Shown here: positions 35,162-43,863 of the stretch, piece by piece | Layout: every line of letters starts with the position of its first letter | Position numbering within the stretch: position 1 is the first letter of the stretch | Source: JACKDW01 sp964621785 | GTDB lineage: Bacteria; Myxococcota_A; Polyangia; Nannocystales; Nannocystaceae | Direction of reading: 5' to 3' | Assembly (NCBI GenBank): GCA_964621785.1 | Contig: CAZUPD010000034.1 | Location: forward strand, 1-64,000 | Length of the DNA stretch: 64,000 nucleotides | Notes under the pieces: generated by a model | Told to the model about the DNA's origin: nothing | What the model saw: the letters and a program-made list of their open reading frames with translations, nothing else | Databases searched by the model: none | Position numbers and translations under genes: made by a program

Positions 35162-36467
35162 GTTACTTGCATCTGCACAGGATGCCGTCGCCATCGCGTG
35201 CAAAGCCGGCGCCGACGATGCCTGGGTCAATGTCTCGCGCGAGCGTTCGGTTTCGTTTAGCTACCGCGACGGCAACATGGAAAAGGTCGAAGAGTCGACC
35301 TCGCGCGGACTCAGTCTGCGGATCTATGTCGACGGCCGGTACTCGGCCCACGGCACCACCGACCTGCGCCCCGAGCACTTGGCGACGTTTATCTCCGAGG
35401 CCGTCTCCCTGACCCGGGCCCTGCAACCCGATCCCCACCGCCGGATCACCGACCCCGCGTTGTTTGCCGGCCGCGCCGATCTCGATCTGCAACTGCTCGA
35501 CCCAGCACTCACCCAACTCGATCGCGACACCCGCGAGAGTTGGTGCGCGACCATGGATGACCACGCCCATCGCGACGAGCGTGTCATCTCGGCCGAAAGT
35601 TCGGTGTTCAGCGGTGAAAGTGAATCCGCATCGGCGAGTTCCAACGGGTTTACGGGGACCTCGGCGGGCGGCTACCTCGGCTACAGCACGTCTGTGACGG
35701 TGCGCGAGGATGCCGATAAGCGCCCCGAAGGGATGGACTATGCCGTCGGCCGATTTGTCGCCCCCCTCCCCGCGCCGACACAGATCGCCACCGGAGCGTT
35801 GCAAAAAGCACTGTCGCGGATCGGCGCGCAAAAAGCCCCGACCCAACGCACGACGATGGTCGTCGACCCCCAAGCCGCGGTTTCGCTGCTCGCCCGCACG
35901 ATGGGTCCCGCCTCGGCTGCGGCGATTCAACAAAAGCGTTCGTTTTGGGCGGAGCAACGCGGCAAGCGATTGTTTGGCACCCGACTCACCGTCGTCGACG
36001 ATCCGCTGCTCCCGCGCGGCCTCGCATCACGCCTGTACGACGGCGAAGGTATCTCGGCAAAACGCCGTATGATCATCGAAGAAGGTGTCGTCCGTAACTT
36101 CTATGTCGACACCTACTACGGCCGCAAAGCCGGACTCGAACCGACCACCGGCAGCCCGTCCAACCGGATTGTCACCTGCGGCACACAGTCCCTCTCCGAA
36201 CTCATCCAAGCCGCGGGCACTGGTATTTACGTCACCTCGTGGCTCGGAGGAAACAGCGACCCAACCACCGGCGACTTTTCCCTCGGGCTGCGGGGCCACT
36301 TGATCCAAGACGGTGCCATCGCCACACCGGTCGGTGAAATGAATGTCACCGGCAACCTCAAAAGTCTGTGGGAACGACTCGAAGTCGTCGGCAACGACCC
36401 CTACCCATACTCGTCGATCCGGGTGCCGACCCTGGTGTTCAGCGACGTTCAGTTCAGCGGCTGTTGA
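35154..36467 (+). CDS. pmbA: Metalloprotease-associated subunit PmbA/TldE
   Basis: 437 residues from ATG 35154, which has a perfect GGAGGTG ribosome site and overlaps tldD by eight bases. It is the non-catalytic partner: it has the shared fold but lacks the HExxxH motif (the equivalent region reads VDPQAAVSLLARTMGP), as is normal for PmbA. The C-terminal blocks GTGIYVTSWLGGNSDPTTGDFSLG and GNDPYPYSSIRVPTLVFSDVQFSG are typical. Decamer 35168 lies over codons 5-8 and forces TTA/CTT/GCA/TCT codons rare in this genome. Confidence 0.95.
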   Translation: MSKLLASAQDAVAIACKAGADDAWVNVSRERSVSFSYRDGNMEKVEESTSRGLSLRIYVDGRYSAHGTTDLRPEHLATFISEAVSLTRALQPDPHRRITDPALFAGRADLDLQLLDPALTQLDRDTRESWCATMDDHAHRDERVISAESSVFSGESESASASSNGFTGTSAGGYLGYSTSVTVREDADKRPEGMDYAVGRFVAPLPAPTQIATGALQKALSRIGAQKAPTQRTTMVVDPQAAVSLLARTMGPASAAAIQQKRSFWAEQRGKRLFGTRLTVVDDPLLPRGLASRLYDGEGISAKRRMIIEEGVVRNFYVDTYYGRKAGLEPTTGSPSNRIVTCGTQSLSELIQAAGTGIYVTSWLGGNSDPTTGDFSLGLRGHLIQDGAIATPVGEMNVTGNLKSLWERLEVVGNDPYPYSSIRVPTLVFSDVQFSGC

Positions 36468-36738
36468 AGCACGTCCAGAGCACCTTCGCGCCCGAACACT
36501 GTACTCAAAAATCGCTCCTGCGGGCCCTCTGACCCAAATGTGTCTACAAGTTGTTGGCCGTTCGCCATCGCGGCGTGCCAACTAGTTGTATATCCTTGGG
36601 ACTTGGTCGGCGACGGGCCGGTTCGCGCACCAGACCATTCGTTCAGATTCGCCCGGGCAGAAATCCGCACGCGCTGGTTTTCTTGTTCTAGCAGGGCGTC
36701 GGCCTGTATAAAGCTTCCGCCTGACGCCCACAATCATC

Positions 36739-38394
36739 ATGGAACATACTTTCAAGACCCCTTCTCTTCTTACGTACCGAACCTTGCTGTCCGGCGGAGC
36801 ACTCGCGCTGTCTCTCGCTACGATCGGACCTGGATGTGCAGCCACCTGCGATGACGACGGATTCGCGTGGCAGCAGGACGAGCTGTGTGCTGCATCGGCT
36901 TCGGAAACTGAGGCTACAGAAACGGAAACTGAGACCGCGACCACGGATTCAGATACCGAGCCCACCGAAGGCCCAATGACCACACCGACCAACGGCAGCG
37001 TCACCGACGATATGACGAGCCCCACGACGATGACAGAGGGGAATACGACCCAGTGGTGCGTCGATGCGGACAGCGACGGCTTCGGCGATGCGACGATGTG
37101 TACCGACGTTCCCGACGGCGATGACCCGCCGCCAAACACGGTCCCCAACGCCGACGACTGCGACGACAGCAACGGCAATACCTTCCCGGGATCCGCCGAG
37201 AACGACAGCGACACGTTGTGCCAACAAGACAACGACATGGACGGCTACGGCGACGATGACCCGCCGCCCGGAGTCGACCCCGGCACCGACTGCGACGACG
37301 ACAACATCAACACCCACCCGGGCATCGACCTCGACAATCCGACCTCCTGTCAGCAGGACAACGATATGGATGGCCAGGGTGATGACGATCCGCCCGACGG
37401 TGTCGACCCAGGGACCGACTGCGACGACGACGATCCGAACACGTTTGTCGGCTCGGCACCCAACGACGATCCCGAAGCCTGCATGACCGACGAAGACGAC
37501 GACGATTGGGGCGACGACACTCCGAGCAATCCCGACGCGACCCCGGGAACCGACTGCGACGATACCAATCCCGATACGTTTGTCGGTTCCGCCGAACTCG
37601 AGGATCCGAATGCCTGCATGAAGGACGAGGACAACGACGGTTGGGGCGATACGAATGTCCCCGACGGCGTGGACGTCGGCTCGGATTGCTACGACATGGC
37701 GGCCAGCCTCAATCCGGACACGACGTCGCTGATGTCAATGTTCAACGATGGAGCTGTCAACCAGGTCAACCTCGAGACCGGCGAATTGTCAGAGATCGCG
37801 GTCATTGACACGATGGACCTCCCACCGTGGGTGCCCCCGAGCTCCGCCCTCGACCCCGTCAGCGGTACCTTCTATGTAGCGAACTCCACGGACTTCCGAC
37901 TGTACACAGTCGACTATTGTTCCGACGCACCGCCGACTCCCCTCAATACCCACGGTCAATCACTGTGTGGCATTTCGTTTACAGCCGACGGCAGTCTCTG
38001 GGGCGTCGACAGTGAAATCGACCAGCTGGTCGAGCTCGATCCCGATACCGGAGACATCCTATCGACGAAATCCATTCTCGTGGAGGGTATCGACCTCAAC
38101 GTCGGCAACTGCGGCATGACCTACGACTGTGTCCTGGGCACTGTCCTCATGTCCGACAGTTTCACAAAGAAGGTTTACCGCCTCGATACGGAAACCGGCG
38201 ACGCCACCACTGTCGCCAATATCGACGCGATCTTCGGACGCGGCCTCGCATACGACCCCGTCAGCAAGAATGTACATTCATGCAACGGTATTTCGAGTCT
38301 TACAATTGAAATTGACGGAAGTGACATGTACACGCAAAATGCTGACCTGATGTCGCCTGTCGACGACCTCGAGTTTGGCCCAACGTGCAACTGA
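36739..38394 (+). CDS. Asp-rich repeat lipoprotein, paralogue A
   Basis: 551 residues; signal peptide with lipobox IGPGC at about 29-33 and a Thr/Glu linker (about 55-100). Residues about 105-315 hold roughly five Asp/Cys repeats of the pattern DNDMDGYGDDDPPPGVDPG.DCDDD...T.PG, resembling thrombospondin type-3/calcium-binding repeats. A propeller-like or PQQ-like C-terminal domain follows (about 325-551) with a TxVDYCSDAPPTPL block and KKVYRLDTETGDAT. It is a close relative of the lipoprotein at 40076, with an OmpA-like gene between them. Likely calcium-dependent surface protein; the partner is unknown. Confidence 0.85.
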   Translation: MEHTFKTPSLLTYRTLLSGGALALSLATIGPGCAATCDDDGFAWQQDELCAASASETEATETETETATTDSDTEPTEGPMTTPTNGSVTDDMTSPTTMTEGNTTQWCVDADSDGFGDATMCTDVPDGDDPPPNTVPNADDCDDSNGNTFPGSAENDSDTLCQQDNDMDGYGDDDPPPGVDPGTDCDDDNINTHPGIDLDNPTSCQQDNDMDGQGDDDPPDGVDPGTDCDDDDPNTFVGSAPNDDPEACMTDEDDDDWGDDTPSNPDATPGTDCDDTNPDTFVGSAELEDPNACMKDEDNDGWGDTNVPDGVDVGSDCYDMAASLNPDTTSLMSMFNDGAVNQVNLETGELSEIAVIDTMDLPPWVPPSSALDPVSGTFYVANSTDFRLYTVDYCSDAPPTPLNTHGQSLCGISFTADGSLWGVDSEIDQLVELDPDTGDILSTKSILVEGIDLNVGNCGMTYDCVLGTVLMSDSFTKKVYRLDTETGDATTVANIDAIFGRGLAYDPVSKNVHSCNGISSLTIEIDGSDMYTQNADLMSPVDDLEFGPTCN

Positions 38395-38428
38395 TGGGAG
38401 CAGTCGCTCCATGTTCAAGGGATGAATC

Positions 38429-39970
38429 ATGACAAAACCACACAAGACGCTCCTCTGGCTGTCGACCTTCGCCTGCATCGCGCTCGCGGGGGGTGACGCC
38501 CAAGCACAGCAACCCGGGGAAGCTTCGGGCTCGGTCGGTGTATCTGCAGATGCTTCCGCCCAGCCCGCGGCCGCTCCTGCTCCTGCACCCGAAGCCCAAC
38601 CCGCGCCCGCTACCGGCGAGCAGCAAGAGCCGTGGATCCGGCGCTACCGTCCACAGCGCAACCAGATCGAGCTCGGCATTTACGGCGGCCTGTTCTTTCC
38701 CAGCAAAGAGCACGAGCTGTACGACCCCAGCGTGATGCACCAGCCCTACGGCACCGTCGCACCCGACTTCGGACTGCGTGCGGGCTACTACCCGTTGCGG
38801 TTTTTGGGCCTCGAGCTCGAAGGAGGGGTCATGCCGACCCGCACCCAGGACGGAAATTCTGCTTTTATCTACACCTTTCGTCCGGTGGTGTTGGCCCAAC
38901 TTCCCCTGCGTCTGGCCCCGTTTGCCCGGGTCGGCTTCGGCCTCCTAGGCGCCTCGGGAAGCTCTCTCGGCACCGATAACGACCCGTCGCTCAACATCGG
39001 CGGCGGTCTCAAGTTCTACGTCAACAACTGGCTGGCACTGCGCCTCGACATCATCGACAACGTCGCGACCCGCCTCGGTGTCGGCAACGACCGCTCCAAC
39101 AACCTCGAGGTCCTGCTCGGGCTGTCGTTTGTCCTCAACCGCAAAAAGCCGGTCAAACGTGAACTTATCGACAGCGACGGCGACGGCCTGTACGACCCGG
39201 GTCAACCGGGCGTGCTCGACTCCGACGCCGATCAATGTCCGCTCGAGCCGGGTCCCCGCGAGAACCGGGGTTGTCCGTGGATCGATTCCGACGGCGACAC
39301 CCTATTCGATCCGGGACAACCAGGGTTGCCCGAGAACATCACCGACCGCTGCCCGCAAGAGCCGGGTCCGGTCGAGAACATCGGCTGTCCGCTGCGTGAC
39401 ACCGACGGCGACGGCCTGTACGACCCGGGTCAACCGGCGGTCCGCGGCGAGGACACAGACATGTGTCCGGACCAACCGGGTCCCCGCGAGAACCGCGGCT
39501 GTCCATGGCCCGATTCCGACGGCGACGGCATCATCGACATCAAGGACAAGTGCCCCAACGAGCCCGAGAACAAAAACGGCTACCAAGACGACGACGGGTG
39601 CCCCGAAGAGGTTCCCCAGCCGATCAAAAAGTTCACCGGCGTCATCAAGGGCATCTACTTCGACGTCGACAAGGACACGATCAAAAAACGCTCGATCCCC
39701 GTCCTCCAACGCGCGGTCAAGGTCCTCAAGGACTTCCCGGGTATCAAGGTCGAGATCAGCGGTCACACCGACTCCGACGGTTCCCGCGATCACAACCTCG
39801 ACCTGTCCAAACGCCGCGCCGAGTCGGTCAAGGCGTACATGGTCAGCCAAGGTATCGAAGAAGGCCGTTTGGTCACCAAGGGCTACGGTCCCGACCAGCC
39901 GATCGACACCAACAAGACCCGCAAGGGCAAGGCGAAAAACCGCCGCATCGAGTTCCGTCTCATCCAGTAG
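38429..39970 (+). CDS. OmpA-family protein with N-terminal barrel and Asp-rich linker repeats
   Basis: 513 residues with a signal peptide (about 1-26) and an Ala/Pro linker. A barrel of about 180 residues follows (IELGIYGGLFFPS, LGLELEGGVMP). Three to four thrombospondin type-3-like units (DSDGDGLYDPGQPG with ...CPLEPGPRENRGCP) and then the OmpA peptidoglycan-binding domain (about 390-513: IYFDVDKDTIKKRSIPVLQRAV, VEISGHTDSDGSRDHNLDLSKRRAESV, GYGPDQPIDTNKTRKGKAKNRRIEF). It anchors the outer membrane to the cell wall. Its 3' end is followed by a decamer and a terminator. Confidence 0.93.
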   Translation: MTKPHKTLLWLSTFACIALAGGDAQAQQPGEASGSVGVSADASAQPAAAPAPAPEAQPAPATGEQQEPWIRRYRPQRNQIELGIYGGLFFPSKEHELYDPSVMHQPYGTVAPDFGLRAGYYPLRFLGLELEGGVMPTRTQDGNSAFIYTFRPVVLAQLPLRLAPFARVGFGLLGASGSSLGTDNDPSLNIGGGLKFYVNNWLALRLDIIDNVATRLGVGNDRSNNLEVLLGLSFVLNRKKPVKRELIDSDGDGLYDPGQPGVLDSDADQCPLEPGPRENRGCPWIDSDGDTLFDPGQPGLPENITDRCPQEPGPVENIGCPLRDTDGDGLYDPGQPAVRGEDTDMCPDQPGPRENRGCPWPDSDGDGIIDIKDKCPNEPENKNGYQDDDGCPEEVPQPIKKFTGVIKGIYFDVDKDTIKKRSIPVLQRAVKVLKDFPGIKVEISGHTDSDGSRDHNLDLSKRRAESVKAYMVSQGIEEGRLVTKGYGPDQPIDTNKTRKGKAKNRRIEFRLIQ

Positions 39971-39990
39971 ATGGTCTCCATGTAGATGCA

Positions 39991-40023
39991 AAGGGTCAGG
40001 CGCAGCTGCCTGGCCCTTTTTTT
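39991..40023 (+). terminator. Rho-independent terminator after the OmpA-like gene
   Basis: A ten-bp stem (AGGGTCAGGC pairing with GCCTGGCCCT, one G-T wobble, six-base loop) is followed by seven T residues (40017-40023). It lies 20 bases after the OmpA stop and directly after a decamer copy at 39981. Confidence 0.88.
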
Positions 40024-40075
40024 GTTGACCAGGGTCAGGCGCGGGTTCGCTTCGACTCCGATATACTCCGCCGAG

Positions 40076-41554
40076 ATGTCGGTACCACGTGCGTATTCAA
40101 CAATCGGGTTGACCCTGTTCGCTGTGAGCGGCTGTTGGGGCGTCAACTACGTGCAAGGTAGTACTTCGGACACAGGCGGAGCCTCCGACCCCAGCGAAGG
40201 AAACTCGGTTTGGTGTGTCGACGCAGATAACGACTCTTTCGGTGATCCAACCATGTGCACCGATGTCCGCCAAGGCGACGATCCACCGCCCGATACGGTC
40301 CAAAACGCCGACGATTGTGACGACACCAACCGTCGAACCCACCCTGGAGCAGGCGAAAAAGAGGCGGACGGCGAACTCCTGTGCCAGAAGGACAATGACC
40401 TCGACGGATACGGAGACGACGACCCCCCGCCAGGAGTCGACCTCGGTAGCGATTGCGACGACGAAAGTGCCGAAACCCGTCCGGGTATCGGGCCCAACCC
40501 GCTGGCCTGTTATGCGGACTACGACCACGACGGCCAAGGGGACGCAAACCCGCCAACGGGTGTCAGTCCAGGCGACGACTGCGACGACAACGACCCCAAC
40601 ACGTTCAAGGGTGCGGCCCCGAATGACGACGCCAGCGCCTGTATGACCGATGTCGATCACGACGACTGGGGCGACAATTCACCCGGCAATACCGATGTCA
40701 CGCCAGGCACAGATTGCGACGATTCCCATGCAAATACATATGTTGGAGCAGCCGAAACCGAGAATCCAAGTGCCTGCATGCGGGATGACGATGACGACGG
40801 TTGGGGTGACACCAATGTACCCGGCGGAGTCGATGTAGGTTCGGACTGTTACGACGAACATGCCCACCTCAACCCCGATACAATGACGTTGATCTCAATC
40901 AACGGTATTTCCGGCGGGGTACAAACCGTCAACCTCGAGACCGGAGCTGTCGAGACATTCACAGGCATCAGCGCAATGGGTTCATGGAGCATCCCGACCG
41001 AGGCAATCGATCCCATCAGCGGCATGCTCTTTGTCACCAATACCATCGACAACAGTCTCCATGTGGTCGACTACTGCAATGCGGACCCACCGACGCCCCT
41101 CCAGTCGCACGGTTATGACCTGTGTGGGATTGCCTTTACCGCCGCGGGCCGGCTCTACGGCTTTGACAGCGAAGTCGATCTTCTGGTCGAGCTCGACCCT
41201 GACACCGGGGACCCCCTCTCGACCCAGTCCGTCACCTTAGAGGGTTTCGGCCTCAACGTCGGCGACTGCGGAATGGCCTACGACTGTGTTGACGGTACGG
41301 TGTTGCTGGCGGACGTTTCTACCAAAAAAGTCTACCGACTCGACGTCGATACAGCAGTGGCGACCGTCGTTGCCGATGTCCCCGCCCCGGCGTTTGGCCG
41401 TAGTCTCGCCTTCGACCCCGTGACAAAAAACGTGCACTCGAGTAGCGGCATCTCGAGCGTGACCATTGAGATCAACGGAAGCGACATGTACATACAAAAC
41501 GCTGACCTCACGTCCCCCGTCGACGACCTCGAGTACGCCCCAGCCTGCAACTAG
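40076..41554 (+). CDS. Asp-rich repeat lipoprotein, paralogue B
   Basis: 492 residues from ATG 40076, with lipobox VSGC at about 17-20. It lacks the long Thr-rich linker of paralogue A but has the same order: five Asp/Cys repeats (DNDLDGYGDDDPPPGVDLGSDCDD and relatives), then the propeller-like domain with VDYCNADPPTPLQSHGYDLCGIAFTAAGRLYG and KKVYRLDVDTAVATVV. The similarity to paralogue A extends over the full mature length, so this is an old tandem duplication around the OmpA-like gene. The stop overlaps the opposite gene by a CTAG tetramer. Confidence 0.85.
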   Translation: MSVPRAYSTIGLTLFAVSGCWGVNYVQGSTSDTGGASDPSEGNSVWCVDADNDSFGDPTMCTDVRQGDDPPPDTVQNADDCDDTNRRTHPGAGEKEADGELLCQKDNDLDGYGDDDPPPGVDLGSDCDDESAETRPGIGPNPLACYADYDHDGQGDANPPTGVSPGDDCDDNDPNTFKGAAPNDDASACMTDVDHDDWGDNSPGNTDVTPGTDCDDSHANTYVGAAETENPSACMRDDDDDGWGDTNVPGGVDVGSDCYDEHAHLNPDTMTLISINGISGGVQTVNLETGAVETFTGISAMGSWSIPTEAIDPISGMLFVTNTIDNSLHVVDYCNADPPTPLQSHGYDLCGIAFTAAGRLYGFDSEVDLLVELDPDTGDPLSTQSVTLEGFGLNVGDCGMAYDCVDGTVLLADVSTKKVYRLDVDTAVATVVADVPAPAFGRSLAFDPVTKNVHSSSGISSVTIEINGSDMYIQNADLTSPVDDLEYAPACN

Positions 41555-42753
41555 CCCATCCGCCGGTACCGGGCGAAGTACTGCCGCATCAAAAACCGGC
41601 GAAACCACACCGCCAGGGGGCCCAGCTCGAGCGCCACTGGCCCGTACGTAATCATCGACCGCGAACCCACGCTGACCCCGTGGAAAAAATCGGTTCGCAA
41701 TGTATGGGGCCGGAGCGGCGGCACCCCATGTCGATAGCCCTCCGGCTCCTTTGCCAACGTCAGCACGTTTCGGGTCACCGTCGCCGCCTGCCACAGACAC
41801 TCGATCGCCCGTTGCATCGTCGGCCACTGCCCCTCTCCTCCGACCACGCGGGCTGCATCTCCACAGGCGAATACACCCGGGTGACGCGGCAAAACCTCGG
41901 GGAAGCACTGGAGCGTTGGACCGACCTCGAGCCATCCATCCTCTGTCTTTGGAAGGTCGAGCGAGGCGATCACACTGGCCGGCCGTAATCCACCTGTCCA
42001 AAATGCCAGATCACATGCGATCGACTCGGTACCGGCACCACCGGCCTGCCGAACATCGACGTGACCGTCTCGCGCCGACACCAACCGCGTCTGCAGCCGG
42101 ACATCGACCCCCTGGGCCCGCAATCCCCGCAGGGCATTCGCGGACGCCCAGCGCCCAAGTTTGGGCAGCAGTCGCTTCGGTCCCTGTATCAAGACGACCT
42201 TTGGGGCATGCCACCCCGCCGGTCTTTGCTTGTGCAAGTAGGCGAGTTCACCGGCCAGCTCGACCCCCGAGATTCCGCCTCCGATCACCACGATCGAGGT
42301 CGCACAGTTGCGGTTGTCGAGCACACGGGTGAGCCGGGCACGGAGCTGTTCAAACTCTGGTTCAAACTTGATGCTACACAGATGTTCGTGCCCTTCGAGG
42401 CTCTGGGGCGGCGCGACTTCGGAACCGAGTGCGACGACCACAAACCTCGCACGCAGCCGCGTACCGTCGGCGAGCTCCACCCCTCGCTCGGGATCAAATC
42501 CGACGATCTCCCCGGCGACATAGGTCGCCAGCGGATCACGCCCGATCCACGTGCGGGAGGGTAAGCGCGACGTCCCGGCCGGGATCCGTCCACACACCCG
42601 CTCGTGAACCAGCGGGATATAACCGTGATCGGGAAGGCGGTCGACGACTGTGATCCGCAGCTTGCGTCCCACCGGATCGCGGCGCAACAGGCGAAACACT
42701 TCGATCCCNNNNNNNNNNAAAATGAGGACATCGACGGCCTCAGACCCGTTCAT
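41551..42753 (-). CDS. FAD-dependent pyridine nucleotide-disulphide oxidoreductase (NDH-2-like), with assembly gap
   Basis: About 400 residues. The second dinucleotide site is intact (SIVVIGGGISGVELAGELA, about 157-175), as is a C-terminal FAD-binding block (PGVFACGDAARV). The first site (expected GxGxxG near residue 12) lies exactly in the N-run and cannot be read. Architecture fits type II NADH dehydrogenases or related flavin reductases, membrane-associated through the C-terminal amphipathic tail (FRRFLMRQYFARY). Electron acceptor is unknown. Confidence 0.82.
   Translation of the reverse strand: MNGSEAVDVLIXXXXGIEVFRLLRRDPVGRKLRITVVDRLPDHGYIPLVHERVCGRIPAGTSRLPSRTWIGRDPLATYVAGEIVGFDPERGVELADGTRLRARFVVVALGSEVAPPQSLEGHEHLCSIKFEPEFEQLRARLTRVLDNRNCATSIVVIGGGISGVELAGELAYLHKQRPAGWHAPKVVLIQGPKRLLPKLGRWASANALRGLRAQGVDVRLQTRLVSARDGHVDVRQAGGAGTESIACDLAFWTGGLRPASVIASLDLPKTEDGWLEVGPTLQCFPEVLPRHPGVFACGDAARVVGGEGQWPTMQRAIECLWQAATVTRNVLTLAKEPEGYRHGVPPLRPHTLRTDFFHGVSVGSRSMITYGPVALELGPLAVWFRRFLMRQYFARYRRMG
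42709..42718. other. Assembly gap, 10 N
   Basis: Ten undetermined bases interrupt the N-terminal Rossmann motif of the flavin oxidoreductase. The motif seems about six bases too short if the gap is exactly ten, so the gap length is probably a placeholder. Confidence 0.95.
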
Positions 42754-42888
42754 GCCCCACGCTCCACGTCAACAAACATGCATACGCATCTATATCTGTT
42801 TGATCGCTCGTCCGTACATCCCACCGATGCGCGTCGCACCAGGCGAAACACTTCGCACCCGCGTACGTCCACGGCGTCGACAGAGAAA

Positions 42889-43734
42889 CTACCAGCCAAA
42901 CACATGGATCCGGTCCCGCATCGCTGCCGGAAATTTTTGTGCCACCACCTGCTCGACCTGGCTACGCGTGTGTCGGGCGCTTCGATGGACCAGCACCAGG
43001 GCCTCCCCGGTGAACTGCTCGGCGACTTCGACCAACTCATCGACATGGGTGTGACCCCAATGCCGGGTGCGTTCGACATCGCAGCGCTCGTCAAAACTCG
43101 TGACCTCATGGACCAATACGCGGCAGCGGCGAACCAATTCGTGGGCCTTGAAAAACTCGATCTTGGTATCGCCCGTGACACATAGGACCGGCTCGGTATG
43201 CGGACTTGTGATGGTGACGCCGCGCTTGCGCATGTCGCCGATCTCCGGGCCTGTAAGGTGGGCATACTCCGGCAGCAACCGGTGGCTGGTCCGCTCGATC
43301 ACCCACCCCAACGAAGGGATCCGATGGGACGTGCGTAGGGGCGTCGCCTTGATCGACTTGCCACTTTGAAACGACTCGCCCGGAGCATGCCCATACAAGT
43401 GAAAGGGCGGGTCTTGGTTTTCGATTTCGGCCCACACCGCCAACAACTTGCGCACCGGCTCGACAACCTCAGCCGGGACATGGATCCGCGGCGGGCGGGC
43501 GCCGATCATCCGGCGGTGGCTGATCAGATAGGCGATCCCCCCCATGTGGTCGCTATGCCCGTGGGACACCAACACATCCCGGTATTTTTGAAACCCCGGC
43601 GGACACATGCCGATATCGAACATCAGCCGTAGCTCCTTCACCATCAGACAGGTCTCGATTCCGCCGCGCGTGATCCCGTGAAGGGTCAGCCCAGCGACCT
43701 CGAGCGTGTCTAGATCTTTGGGGTACGAAGACAT
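42889..43734 (-). CDS. Metallo-beta-lactamase-fold hydrolase (RNase Z-like)
   Basis: 281 residues from ATG 43734 (MSSYPKDLD), chosen because the upstream extension is unlike the family. Metal motif SHGHSDHMGG (HxHxDH) near residues 56-65, plus later ligands VTGDTKI and HWGHTHVDE. The layout is that of RNase Z or related phosphodiesterases acting on RNA or cyclic nucleotides. The tRNase-specific exosite arm is not obvious, so the substrate is uncertain. It has its own transcript between the E1 dehydrogenase and the flavin reductase. Confidence 0.85.
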   Translation of the reverse strand: MSSYPKDLDTLEVAGLTLHGITRGGIETCLMVKELRLMFDIGMCPPGFQKYRDVLVSHGHSDHMGGIAYLISHRRMIGARPPRIHVPAEVVEPVRKLLAVWAEIENQDPPFHLYGHAPGESFQSGKSIKATPLRTSHRIPSLGWVIERTSHRLLPEYAHLTGPEIGDMRKRGVTITSPHTEPVLCVTGDTKIEFFKAHELVRRCRVLVHEVTSFDERCDVERTRHWGHTHVDELVEVAEQFTGEALVLVHRSARHTRSQVEQVVAQKFPAAMRDRIHVFGW

Positions 43735-43863
43735 GTCGACCAAGCGGCTGGAGTGTACCCGAAGTTGTCGCCGATGCGACGCGGCTGCTCCATTAAACCG
43801 CTCCGCGGGTACCCGCCAACGATTTGTCGGACCCTCCTCGCCGCTGTAGGCCGGATACACTCG

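Noticed and set aside
33548..35230. Long (560-codon) open frame opposite tldD
   Set aside because: It is a shadow caused by high GC; the forward frame has all TldD motifs.
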